A DNA stretch of 42,812 bases from a virus. Position 1 is the first letter of the stretch, and each line of letters starts with the position of its first letter. The translations under genes and the position numbers were made by a program. Below, in pieces: positions 14,183-21,234 of the stretch. The stretch spans positions 1-42,812 of IMG/VR virus record IMGVR_UViG_3300025141_010727; one strand, 5' to 3'. The notes below the pieces were generated by a model. The model did no database searches. It saw only the letters and a program-made list of their open reading frames with translations, and had not been told where the DNA came from.

Positions 14183-14195
14183 TTGTTTATATTTA
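14183..14195 (+). promoter_or_regulatory. Promoter-like element before 14260
   Basis: TTGTTTATATTTA lies 65 bases before the ATG at 14260. A TTTATGTTTACG run just upstream (about 14159) is a weaker copy. The ribosome site AGGAG of the next gene sits in the loop of a 5-bp hairpin (AGAAT/ATTCT). Confidence 0.4.
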
Positions 14196-14259
14196 TATTG
14201 TCAGCAATAATAGAAATTAACCTTTATATAACGCATAAATATTCAGAATAGGAGATTCT

Positions 14260-14466
14260 ATGTCAAATGCAACACAGGTTTCAGTAAGTGCAATAGGCGT
14301 AAGAAAACATATTAACTTAGAGACATGTATCCCCGCCCCCAGAGATCCGATGACTCTTGTTCGTGTAATATTATGTGATGAAGATGGAGTTGATACAGAA
14401 AAAATTATTGTAGATCTTGATCAATTGGAAAGGGCAGTTAAATCAATTAGATTGAATAGTTTTTAA
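14260..14466 (+). CDS. Unknown protein (68 aa)
   Basis: ATG after TAGGAG. Contains SAIGVRKHINLETCIPAPRD and an acidic middle (CDEDGVDTEKIIVDLDQ). No family recognised. First gene after the tRNA block, with its own promoter-like element. Confidence 0.68.
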   Translation: MSNATQVSVSAIGVRKHINLETCIPAPRDPMTLVRVILCDEDGVDTEKIIVDLDQLERAVKSIRLNSF

Positions 14467-14516
14467 CTGAGAGATTTAATATTTTCTTGGTTAATCTAAA
14501 ATTTATGAGGTTACAA

Positions 14517-14783
14517 ATGACAAAAGGTAGATTATATTTAGATGCAGCACAGAATATCGAATTAGAAAATGAAACATCTTATGTCAGAGAAATGGAAATG
14601 ACATTAGATATGGGTGAAACACCTAGACAAAATGGAGTTGTAATGCAATTCTTTCAGGATTTTTCGGTCTATGGTGTTGATGAAGCCATTGTATATGCAG
14701 AAGGATATGAAAAGCAAGGGATGTTCAAGAAAGGAACCATTGCAAAGGTTAAAGATATCAGAAAGAAGTTGCCATCGGTATGA
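14517..14783 (+). CDS. Unknown protein (88 aa)
   Basis: ATG at 14517 is favoured by GAGG (14507-14510) over an upstream in-frame start. Acidic N-terminal half (DAAQNIELENETSYV), basic end (KKGTIAKVKDIRKKL). No family recognised. Confidence 0.65.
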   Translation: MTKGRLYLDAAQNIELENETSYVREMEMTLDMGETPRQNGVVMQFFQDFSVYGVDEAIVYAEGYEKQGMFKKGTIAKVKDIRKKLPSV

Positions 14784-14845
14784 ATAAGATGAGGGTTCTT
14801 AAAAATAGATATGGTTGTACAGGAAATTTCGTAGCATAATATTTT

Positions 14846-14920
14846 GGAGGGATAATTTAACGGATAAAATCTCGGTCTTCTAAACCGATAATCGGGGTTC
14901 GATTCCCCGTCCCTCTACCA
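14846..14920 (+). tRNA. tRNA-Arg (TCT)
   Basis: Acceptor GGAGGGA/TCCCTCT with a G-T first pair. Anticodon stem TCGGT/ACCGA with loop CTTCTAA, anticodon TCT. T-arm CGGGG-TTCGATT-CCCCG. Discriminator A and CCA encoded. Reads AGA, a codon favoured in this AT-rich genome. Confidence 0.92.
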
Positions 14921-14937
14921 CATCTACTGGAGATAAT

Positions 14938-15111
14938 ATGAATTGTCGTGCTAAATTACAAAATAGAAAATCAAAATCTTTAAAATTTTCAGAACTACAA
15001 CTTGAAGGTAGCCCTTTTAATAAAGAAGATATTACAAAAGCATATAAAATATTTAAGAAAGAAAATCCTGAATATAAAGTAGTATCTGTATTGAATACTA
15101 TGGCTTCTTAA
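14938..15111 (+). CDS. Small basic protein (57 aa)
   Basis: ATG after TGGAGA, 18 bases past tRNA-Arg. Basic and helical, with NRKSKSLKFSELQLEGSPF and ITKAYKIFKKENPEY. Unknown function. Confidence 0.6.
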   Translation: MNCRAKLQNRKSKSLKFSELQLEGSPFNKEDITKAYKIFKKENPEYKVVSVLNTMAS

Positions 15112-15158
15112 TATAGGAATTCAATTCTCTCAAGAACTGCCACTTTACGAGGTAAATA

Positions 15159-15302
15159 ATGAGCAAAGATAATTACATTTCAGCAGCAGTACCTGGAACA
15201 AATAATGTTACAATTTGGAAACTAGTTCCTTCTAAAAGAAAACCAAGAGTAAAGAAAGCGACTCCTGTTGCTTCTATTCCTAAAGATAAAAAATATATTT
15301 AG
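15159..15302 (+). CDS. Small basic protein (47 aa)
   Basis: ATG after CGAGG. Contains SAAVPGTNNVTIWKLVPSKR and a Lys/Arg-rich tail. No family recognised. Confidence 0.55.
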   Translation: MSKDNYISAAVPGTNNVTIWKLVPSKRKPRVKKATPVASIPKDKKYI

Positions 15303-15315
15303 TTAGTAATGTTAT

Positions 15316-15328
15316 TAGTTTATATTTT
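15316..15328 (+). promoter_or_regulatory. Promoter-like element before 15340
   Basis: TAGTTTATATTTT immediately upstream of AAGGGT and the ATG at 15340. It is so close to the start that a transcript from it would have a very short leader. Confidence 0.3.
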
Positions 15329-15339
15329 AAGGGTAAAAA

Positions 15340-15621
15340 ATGAAACATAATTATTATACAATGACACAAGATGGTGATTATTGGAATGTATACGGTTGGT
15401 CCGTATATGAATCAAGTTCCGTACTTGCCGGTCAACCCTGTAAAATGTTTTTAGAATCTTGTGAAACACCTGAAGAAGTAAAAAAGAAATATCCAGGTGT
15501 GACATACTCCGATAGTAGGGTTGAACCTAAAGCATCTGTCGGCCCTGCACCTCCAAATTATTATGCTAGTGATGGTGGATTTTATGATGCTGGCGAATAT
15601 TGGGATGAAGATGACTATTAA
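15340..15621 (+). CDS. Unknown Tyr-rich protein (93 aa)
   Basis: ATG after AAGGG. Aromatic and acidic, starting MKHNYYTMTQDGDYWNVYGW and ending DAGEYWDEDDY. The central ETPEEVKKKYPGVTYS resembles a short helix-turn in many small phage proteins. Unknown function. Confidence 0.68.
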   Translation: MKHNYYTMTQDGDYWNVYGWSVYESSSVLAGQPCKMFLESCETPEEVKKKYPGVTYSDSRVEPKASVGPAPPNYYASDGGFYDAGEYWDEDDY

Positions 15622-15635
15622 AGAAAGGATCCTAG

Positions 15636-15920
15636 ATGGAGGATAAGGGACTTCAAAAACTTTTAAAAGAATTAAAATCCGAAGGATTAATTGTATTTTA
15701 TTGGGGTGCAGAAGGAAAACATGATAGTCCTGAGGACGGTGTAGATTATGTTGGTATAGATGAACAACATACAGAATTAGCAAAAGAATGGTCAGAATAT
15801 CTTGCAAAGATATTATGGGAAGAGTCATATGATAATAATGGAAATTTTATAAGTGATAAAGAAAAATCTTTACATAATTCACCTACGAAATCTGCACTAT
15901 CAATATTGCATTGGAAATAA
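15636..15920 (+). CDS. Unknown protein (94 aa)
   Basis: ATG after AAAGGA. Contains LQKLLKELKSEGLIVFYWGA and an acidic middle. Its last codons form the left arm of a terminator hairpin (15905-15940), so it ends the transcript. Confidence 0.66.
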   Translation: MEDKGLQKLLKELKSEGLIVFYWGAEGKHDSPEDGVDYVGIDEQHTELAKEWSEYLAKILWEESYDNNGNFISDKEKSLHNSPTKSALSILHWK

Positions 15921-15940
15921 GTGATGCAATTTTTATTTTT
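15905..15940 (+). terminator. Rho-independent terminator
   Basis: ATTGCAT (15905-15911) pairs with ATGCAAT (15924-15930), followed by TTTTATTTTT. The stem overlaps the 3' end of the preceding gene. AT-rich but with a good T tract. Confidence 0.6.
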
Positions 15941-15948
15941 AGCTTTTT

Positions 15949-16026
15949 AGGCCAGATGTGAATGCCGGTATCCACGCTACTCTTATAAGGTAGAAATAGC
16001 AGGTTCAAATCCTGCCTGGCCCACCA
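15949..16026 (+). tRNA. tRNA-Ile (TAT)
   Basis: Anticodon stem CTACT/GGTAG with loop CTTATAA, anticodon TAT reading AUA. T-arm GCAGG-TTCAAAT-CCTGC. Acceptor pairs 2-7 form (GGCCAG/CTGGCC), but the first pair is A opposite C. Discriminator A and CCA encoded. A UAU anticodon is rarer in bacteria than a lysidine-modified CAU. Confidence 0.85.
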
Positions 16027-16080
16027 ATAAGGTTATATAATTAATGAATTGAAGTTTATAGAAAATATATACATAAATAA

Positions 16081-16166
16081 GGAAGGTGTCCGGATGGCCC
16101 GAGGAAATGCACTTGAAATGCATTACGGCTTAATAGGTCGCTAGGGTTCGAATCCCTAACCTTCCT
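16081..16166 (+). tRNA. tRNA-Ser (TGA), no encoded CCA
   Basis: Acceptor GGAAGGT/ACCTTCC. Anticodon stem ATGCA/TGCAT with loop CTTGAAA, anticodon TGA. Long variable arm. T-arm TAGGG-TTCGAAT-CCCTA. It is the only tRNA here whose 3' end is not followed by CCA (next bases GCTCAG). An eighth pair (A16080-T16166) would place the Ser-typical G at position 73. Confidence 0.88.
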
Positions 16167-16233
16167 GCTCAGAATAATGCAAGCCTTCACGTGGCTCTGA
16201 GTGATAACTGATTTATTCAGGCTAATTGCATTG
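16167..16233 (+). other. Structured stretch after tRNA-Ser with two competing folds
   Basis: Fold A: CTCAG (16168-16172)/CTGAG (16197-16201) with AGCC/GGCT inside. Fold B: AATGCAA and GCC (16176-16185) with GGC and TTGCATT (16220-16232). They cannot coexist. It may affect processing of the tRNA 3' end or expression of the next gene. Otherwise the 16234-16333 gap is plain AT-rich sequence. Confidence 0.35.
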
Positions 16234-16333
16234 AGGTTCAATTAAAAAATATTAGAATAAGTTAGTTTAATAGTCGGCTTATTTTTATTAGAAACATATG
16301 TATTCTAATAAATTTATTTTTGGGAAAGCAAAT

Positions 16334-16585
16334 ATGTCACATGATTTAGAAAAAAATATAAAAAGTGGTGGAATTGGATTCTTTGGTCTTTTAACAGTTT
16401 TGTTTATAGGTTTAAAATTAACAAACTATATAAACTGGGCGTGGTATTGGGTATTGGGTCCTTTATGGATTCCAACAGCATTAACTCTTAGTGTTGCCGG
16501 AACATTATTTGCAATCGCCGGAATATTGTATGCCTTTGAAGATATTGCTTGTCATATCTGGGAACATATAAAGAAAAAGAAATAA
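16334..16585 (+). CDS. Small membrane protein, two spans (83 aa)
   Basis: ATG at 16334 is preferred (GGGAAAG upstream) over 16298, which lacks a ribosome site. GGIGFFGLLTVLFIGLKL and, after a Trp-rich turn (YINWAWYWVLGPLWIP), TLSVAGTLFAIAGILYAF predict two membrane spans with a Lys-rich end. Small proteins of this GGIGFFGLL type recur in phages and prophages; their function is not settled. Confidence 0.75.
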   Translation: MSHDLEKNIKSGGIGFFGLLTVLFIGLKLTNYINWAWYWVLGPLWIPTALTLSVAGTLFAIAGILYAFEDIACHIWEHIKKKK

Positions 16586-16613
16586 TGATCGGTATTTTAA
16601 TAAAGGTTATTAA

Positions 16614-17777
16614 ATGACAGAAGAAGCAACTCGTCCAGAACTTATGCGTGAAGCACTAGGATTTGATGATATTGGTTTAATTGCAGCAGACCAATCAAAT
16701 ATAGCTTCACGAAAACAAGTATATACATACACAAAACTTTCTAAAAATATAACTATAGAGTATCCTATTATATCATCGCCAATGGATACAATATCAGATG
16801 TTGATACTTGTATAGCGTTGAATAATATTGGTGCTGCAGGTATTCTTCATAGGTTTATGTCAATTGAAGAACAAGTAGAAAAAGCGGAAAAGATAAATAA
16901 AGAAAGTGGAGCAGTCTATGTAGCAATAGGATTAGGTGATTATGAAGAACGTATTAATACATTATTAAAATCATCAGCTGATCCAGATTTATTATTTTTG
17001 GATACTGCAAATGGTGCTTCAATTCAAGTAACAGAATTTATGAGATGGTGGAATAATAAGAAGAAATCATTCGCATCGGATTATATATCTCCTGATATGA
17101 TAATTGGAAATACAATGTCAAAGGCATCTGTTTCAAGAGCTTTTAATTTAGGCGCGGATGGAGTTAGGCACGGAATCGGTATCGGAAGTATGTGTATTAC
17201 ATCAATGCAAACAGGAATTCATTGTCCAGCCGTCACATCATTATATTATGGATGGAAAGCAAAACGCAATTACGAACTGCAACAGGTAGATTCGTTATCC
17301 AACAACCCAATGCCATCCTTACTTTGTGACGGAGGAATAAGAAAACCTGCAGATTTGGTTAAAGCAATTATTTCAGGTGCTGATGCAGTAATATGTGGTA
17401 ATATATTTGCAGGATGCAATGAAACACCAGGTAAAGTTATAATAAAAAAGCCGATTGCAGGTAATCCTGATTCTGGTCCAATTGATAAGTATAAGAAATT
17501 CAGAGGTATGGCTTCAGCAGGTGTTGTAGAAGATTACGGTTTAGGTGATGGAACTACAGAAAACAGATTTATTGAAGGTGAAGAAACCCTCGTGCGATGC
17601 AACGGAAAATCCGTTGTTGATGTCGTACACGAGTTGAATAATGGTCTTAGAAGTGCAATGTCTTATCTAGATTATGAAAAATTAAAAGATATGAAAGGTA
17701 CTTTGTGGACCGGTGGTGTTAAGGCAATTAGATTAACAAATTCATCGTATATTGAAGGAACACCACATGGAAAGTAG
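16614..17777 (+). CDS. IMP dehydrogenase / GMP reductase family enzyme
   Basis: 387 aa without CBS domains. TIM-barrel features: LGFDDIGLIA near the start, YPIISSPMDTISDVDTCIAL, GADGVRHGIGIGSMC with the catalytic Cys near 194, LLCDGGIRKPADLVKAIISG then ADAVICGNIFAGC (phosphate-binding), and FRGMASAGVV (flap region). The flap and the segment NRFIEGEETLV leave it unclear whether it makes XMP from IMP or reduces GMP to IMP. It would shift the purine pool during infection. Genes of this family in related uncultured phages are known split-intein hosts; this copy is continuous. Confidence 0.85.
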   Translation: MTEEATRPELMREALGFDDIGLIAADQSNIASRKQVYTYTKLSKNITIEYPIISSPMDTISDVDTCIALNNIGAAGILHRFMSIEEQVEKAEKINKESGAVYVAIGLGDYEERINTLLKSSADPDLLFLDTANGASIQVTEFMRWWNNKKKSFASDYISPDMIIGNTMSKASVSRAFNLGADGVRHGIGIGSMCITSMQTGIHCPAVTSLYYGWKAKRNYELQQVDSLSNNPMPSLLCDGGIRKPADLVKAIISGADAVICGNIFAGCNETPGKVIIKKPIAGNPDSGPIDKYKKFRGMASAGVVEDYGLGDGTTENRFIEGEETLVRCNGKSVVDVVHELNNGLRSAMSYLDYEKLKDMKGTLWTGGVKAIRLTNSSYIEGTPHGK

Positions 17778-17785
17778 AGGTATAT

Positions 17786-17947
17786 ATGTCTAAAATTCTT
17801 TTTACATGTATGGCGCAAAAGAATCATGAATCTACAGAAATGGAAGTTATAGCAAATAATTGTACATGGGATGCAATGAAAGCTTTAGAATCATACTATA
17901 AAAATACTTTATGGTTAAATTTCAAGTATAAGAAAGAAGAAACTTAA
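17786..17947 (+). CDS. Small unknown protein (53 aa)
   Basis: ATG at 17786 after AGAGG, nine bases past the IMPDH-like stop. Contains FTCMAQKNHESTEMEVIANN and a C-terminal YKNTLWLNFKYKKEE. No family recognised; probably co-transcribed with the upstream gene. Confidence 0.6.
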   Translation: MSKILFTCMAQKNHESTEMEVIANNCTWDAMKALESYYKNTLWLNFKYKKEET

Positions 17948-17979
17948 GAATACGTTTATAGATAGAAATTAGGAGAAGA

Positions 17980-18030
17980 ATGGAGTCATACAGTATATAT
18001 TCCTCTTTTTTCTATCGTAATTTAATATAG
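17980..18030 (+). CDS. Possible 16-residue peptide
   Basis: ATG close behind AGGAG encodes MESYSIYSSFFYRNLI. A good ribosome site but a very short frame; could be a leader or chance. Confidence 0.25.
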   Translation: MESYSIYSSFFYRNLI

Positions 18031-18057
18031 TTTTTATATAGTTATTATATAATTCGA

Positions 18058-18157
18058 AATGACTAGAGATAGATCGTTCGAGTTACACTGTTCTTGTAGG
18101 AATGGGACGACGAGGAATTTAAGGTCTATAGGCATTAACACCTATAGGCCTTTTTTT
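18058..18157 (+). ncRNA. Small RNA candidate with own promoter and terminator
   Basis: A TATAAT box (18048-18053) precedes about 60 non-coding bases and then a strong terminator. Inside, TCGTTC (18074-18079) pairs with GGACGA (18105-18110) around a small TTCT/GGAA hairpin. No open frame fits. It shares the 10-mer TGTAGGAATG with the RNA candidate at 10647-10795, which may be chance. No known family recognised. Confidence 0.45.
18121..18157 (+). terminator. Strong rho-independent terminator
   Basis: AAGGTCTATAGG (18121-18132) pairs with CCTATAGGCCTT (18141-18152), 12 bp with one G-T pair and an 8-base loop, followed by seven T residues. The clearest terminator in the window; it separates the IMPDH-like operon from the 5' nuclease operon. 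Confidence 0.85.
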
Positions 18158-18198
18158 GTTTAAAAAAGAGGCTCTTTTTGTTTACATAGAGGCGCCAA

Positions 18199-18212
18199 TT
18201 GTTTATATTCTA
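18199..18212 (+). promoter_or_regulatory. Promoter-like element after the terminator
   Basis: TTGTTTATATTCTA, with a partial copy TTGTTTACA at 18178-18186, directly follows the strong terminator and precedes the small ORF at 18258 and the 5' nuclease gene. The position supports a real promoter. Confidence 0.5.
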
Positions 18213-18257
18213 ACGACTAAGTAATTATATGGTATATTATATGGCTGGAGGAAAAAG

Positions 18258-18347
18258 ATGACTATATGCTTCTCTGGGACGCGGTTTTATGACCCAATTA
18301 GACCTTCAAATGTGATAAAAATTACAGATATGGTAGTAGATACTTGA
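18258..18347 (+). CDS. Possible 29-residue protein
   Basis: ATG behind the strong site GGAGG, following the promoter-like element. Begins MTICFSGTRFYDPIRPS. No family; the good ribosome site makes translation likely. The 90 bases after it, up to the nuclease gene, show nothing further. Confidence 0.45.
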   Translation: MTICFSGTRFYDPIRPSNVIKITDMVVDT

Positions 18348-18436
18348 TAAGTATCCTCAATCATTAGTCTTCGGAATACGATAAAATATGCACAGAGGAT
18401 TGAATGTCCTGTAACAATAACAGAATTGGAGACCAT

Positions 18437-19489
18437 ATGGCAGAAATTGTAGAAGTAGATGGTAAAAAGATTGAACGTAGGAAGATTCTCCATATTGACA
18501 TGTTAAATTTATTCATCAGAAATTTTGCAGTTCAACATGCAACAAATGAACAAGGAGTTGATGTCGGTGGTATTTTTGGATGTCTTCAAAGCTTTAATAA
18601 ATTCCTTAGAATTCATAAGCCAGATGTAGTTCATGTAGCATGGGAAGGTAAAGGTTCATCTAAGCGTAGAAGAGAAATGCTTGAACAATATAAATCAAGT
18701 AGAAAATTTAGTGGATTTAATAAGAAGAAATATAAGGATGATGAAAAAGGTGAGAAGGAATCTTTAATAAGGCAGCTTAATAGGTTAAGAGATTATATTG
18801 CAATTTTACCGTTTTATCAAACATCTGTAGATTTCTTGGAAGCAGATGATACTATTGCATATTGTGTAGAACATATCTTTGATGGGCCTGAATGGGAAAA
18901 TGTTATTATAACTACAGATAGAGATTATTTCCAATTAGTATCAGAAACAACTACAATTCATCGACCAGTAAAAACTAAGAAGTATAAGGATGGTGAAATT
19001 GTTACACCTGAATTTGTAATGGATTTTTATGGTATACATCCGGATAATTTACCTATCCTTAAAGCAATCATGGGTGATGCTTCTGATGAGATTGATGGAA
19101 TAAAAGGTGTTGGGGCAAAAACAGCAATAAAAGATTTTGAAATGCTTGAATCCTTGAAAGATGGAGCTGATATTTATACCATTGATGACATACTTGAGAT
19201 AGCACAGCATAGGTTCGAAGTTGAAAAGAAGAAGAAATATGCCAAATATTTAGATCATAGAGACCTACTCAAACGTAACTATGAGCTTATGCAACTTCTC
19301 ATTCCAAACATGTCACTGCAAGCAAGAAGCGTAATTCATAAAACTTTTAAAGATATACCAAAGTTTAAACCCACACAATTCAGATTAATGATTATTGGAG
19401 ATTCTATTAGTCCCCCAAAGATGTTCACCTGGGCCGAAATGTATATGGATATGAAACCAAAACCTATTATATTAGAAGAAAAAATATAA
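18437..19489 (+). CDS. 5'-3' exonuclease, T4 RNase H / FEN family
   Basis: 350 aa from ATG 18437 (TTGGAG just upstream; an in-frame ATG at 18404 is less well placed). Metal-binding Asp residues: ILHIDMLN, VDFLEADDTIAY and VIITTDRDYFQLV. The helix-hairpin-helix follows as IMGDASDEIDGIKGVGAKTA. Comparable in size to T4 RNase H (305 aa). Removes RNA primers and flaps on the lagging strand, together with the ligase and SSB encoded upstream. Confidence 0.92.
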   Translation: MAEIVEVDGKKIERRKILHIDMLNLFIRNFAVQHATNEQGVDVGGIFGCLQSFNKFLRIHKPDVVHVAWEGKGSSKRRREMLEQYKSSRKFSGFNKKKYKDDEKGEKESLIRQLNRLRDYIAILPFYQTSVDFLEADDTIAYCVEHIFDGPEWENVIITTDRDYFQLVSETTTIHRPVKTKKYKDGEIVTPEFVMDFYGIHPDNLPILKAIMGDASDEIDGIKGVGAKTAIKDFEMLESLKDGADIYTIDDILEIAQHRFEVEKKKKYAKYLDHRDLLKRNYELMQLLIPNMSLQARSVIHKTFKDIPKFKPTQFRLMIIGDSISPPKMFTWAEMYMDMKPKPIILEEKI

Positions 19490-19584
19490 TAAAATATTAT
19501 ATAAGTTTGTGTTTAAGTATGGCGTATTGAAGATTAATAATAAATGGAAATATCATAAATACATACTTTAATTGAGGATAATTA

Positions 19585-20946
19585 ATGTCACAAGAAACAT
19601 TTCGTAAATTTGGTCATAAATTCGAAGATCGTCTAATTCAGGCCGTTCTTTCAGATGTAGACTTTTTCCAAAAGATATATCCGTTAAGCAAAAAGGAATT
19701 TTTTAGTGAAAATCATGGCATAATATGGAATTTAATAACAGACTTTTTTGAAAAATATAAGACGGTTCCTACATATGAAAATCTTGGAGTTACGTTATCT
19801 AAATTAAATAATGAAGATATAATAGATTCTTGCAAACTTATAATCTTACACATGCAGAAAGATTTTAAAGTAAAAGAAGTAGAACAAGCTAAAGAAGAAG
19901 GTTTTGAATTTCTGGAAGAAAAAGAGATGGAATCAGCAATTTTAGAATGTGCTGTTCATCTTAAAGAAGGTAAGAAAGATATGATCAAGCCAAGAATCGA
20001 AAAGGCTATGAAACATATCTATATTTCAGATACCGGCCATGATTATTTTGAAGGATTATCCGATAGAACATCAGAAACAATAAGAAAATCTATCCCTACA
20101 GGACTTAAGTTATTAGACGATATTGATTATCTTGATGGGGGACTAGCAGGTGGTGAGATAGGCGTTATGATGGCACCAACTGGTGGTGGTAAATCCTATT
20201 GGTTAATGCAAATGGGTTATGGTGCACTGAAGGCAGGATATAATGTAGTCCATTATACATTCGAGCTTTCAGAAATTAATATTGGTAAGAGATATGATGC
20301 TAAAATTTCTGGTTTCCCAATCAAGGATATTAGAAATAATGAAAAAGATGTACAAAAGATACTTTCAGAATTTAAAGGTGGCAGATTAATCATCAAAGAA
20401 TTTCCAACACGAACAGCAAATATTCATAAAATAAAATTTCATATTGATAGATTACAAGCATCGGGTATTCAAGTTGATTTAGTTGTCCTTGATTATGCTG
20501 ATCTTATGCTGTCAACAAGATCGTATGAACAAAAAACTTGGGAATTAGAAGCAATTTATGAGGAACTTAGAAGTTTCTCAATGGAAACAAAAATCCCAAT
20601 TTGGACAGCATCACAAACAAATAGAGCAGGATTGGATGAGGATATTATTGGGTTAGATAAGATAGCTGATGCATATTCAAAAGCACAAGTTGCAGATTTT
20701 ATTGGAACATTCAGTAGAAACAAATATGAGAAGGAAACAAACGGTGGTAAATTCTATATTGCAAAAAATAGAATGGGATTTGATGGCAAGGTTTGGACAA
20801 CTTATTTTGATCCTGCAAGATCAGTGATTCAGTTAAGTGAACCTGATCAGATTGGGGGAGATTTTATTGTTAATGTAGATAAAGAATTTAAAGATGGAGT
20901 TGGAGAATTATGGAGCAAATTCAAAGATAATAAAGGTGTGAATTAA
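19585..20946 (+). CDS. Replicative DNA helicase, gp41/DnaB type
   Basis: 453 aa. N-terminal helical domain (LIQAVLSDVDFFQKIYPLSK), linker, then a RecA-like motor with Walker A MAPTGGGKSYW near 198-205, Walker B LVVLDYADLM, PIWTASQTNRAG, and the arginine-finger region FIGTFSRNKYE. Unwinds the fork 5' to 3' as a hexamer with the primase at 41737. This gene is a known split-intein site in related uncultured phages; here the motor is uninterrupted. Confidence 0.92.
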   Translation: MSQETFRKFGHKFEDRLIQAVLSDVDFFQKIYPLSKKEFFSENHGIIWNLITDFFEKYKTVPTYENLGVTLSKLNNEDIIDSCKLIILHMQKDFKVKEVEQAKEEGFEFLEEKEMESAILECAVHLKEGKKDMIKPRIEKAMKHIYISDTGHDYFEGLSDRTSETIRKSIPTGLKLLDDIDYLDGGLAGGEIGVMMAPTGGGKSYWLMQMGYGALKAGYNVVHYTFELSEINIGKRYDAKISGFPIKDIRNNEKDVQKILSEFKGGRLIIKEFPTRTANIHKIKFHIDRLQASGIQVDLVVLDYADLMLSTRSYEQKTWELEAIYEELRSFSMETKIPIWTASQTNRAGLDEDIIGLDKIADAYSKAQVADFIGTFSRNKYEKETNGGKFYIAKNRMGFDGKVWTTYFDPARSVIQLSEPDQIGGDFIVNVDKEFKDGVGELWSKFKDNKGVN

Positions 20947-21200
20947 TGTCAAGAGACAATTATACAATATCAGTAATATTTTCAAGTGCTGATGAAAGTT
21001 TACCTCTTCAGATGCCTAGTACTATAAGGAATGATACTTCATTTGAAAAAGAAAAGCGTAAAGTAAGAACTGTGTTTGGGGAATATTTGAAAAGAAAAAA
21101 GCTTAATGAGCACTTAAGAGTTGAACTTTGGTTACATAGAGCTAATGGCATTAGTGAATTACAATATCATCATGGAACTGAAGAAATGTTTAGGGATTAG
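20946..21200 (+). CDS. Unknown protein (84 aa)
   Basis: ATG overlaps the helicase stop by one base, so it is probably translationally coupled. Basic middle (KEKRKVRTVFGEYLKRKKLN) and His-rich end (YHHGTEEM). No family recognised. Confidence 0.68.
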   Translation: MSRDNYTISVIFSSADESLPLQMPSTIRNDTSFEKEKRKVRTVFGEYLKRKKLNEHLRVELWLHRANGISELQYHHGTEEMFRD

Positions 21201-21234
21201 TTATGATTTTAAGATAAATAATGAGGGAAAATAA

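Noticed and set aside
14783-14845. Short frame of about 16 codons before tRNA-Arg
   Set aside because: No ribosome site and overlaps the end of the preceding gene region; not supportable.
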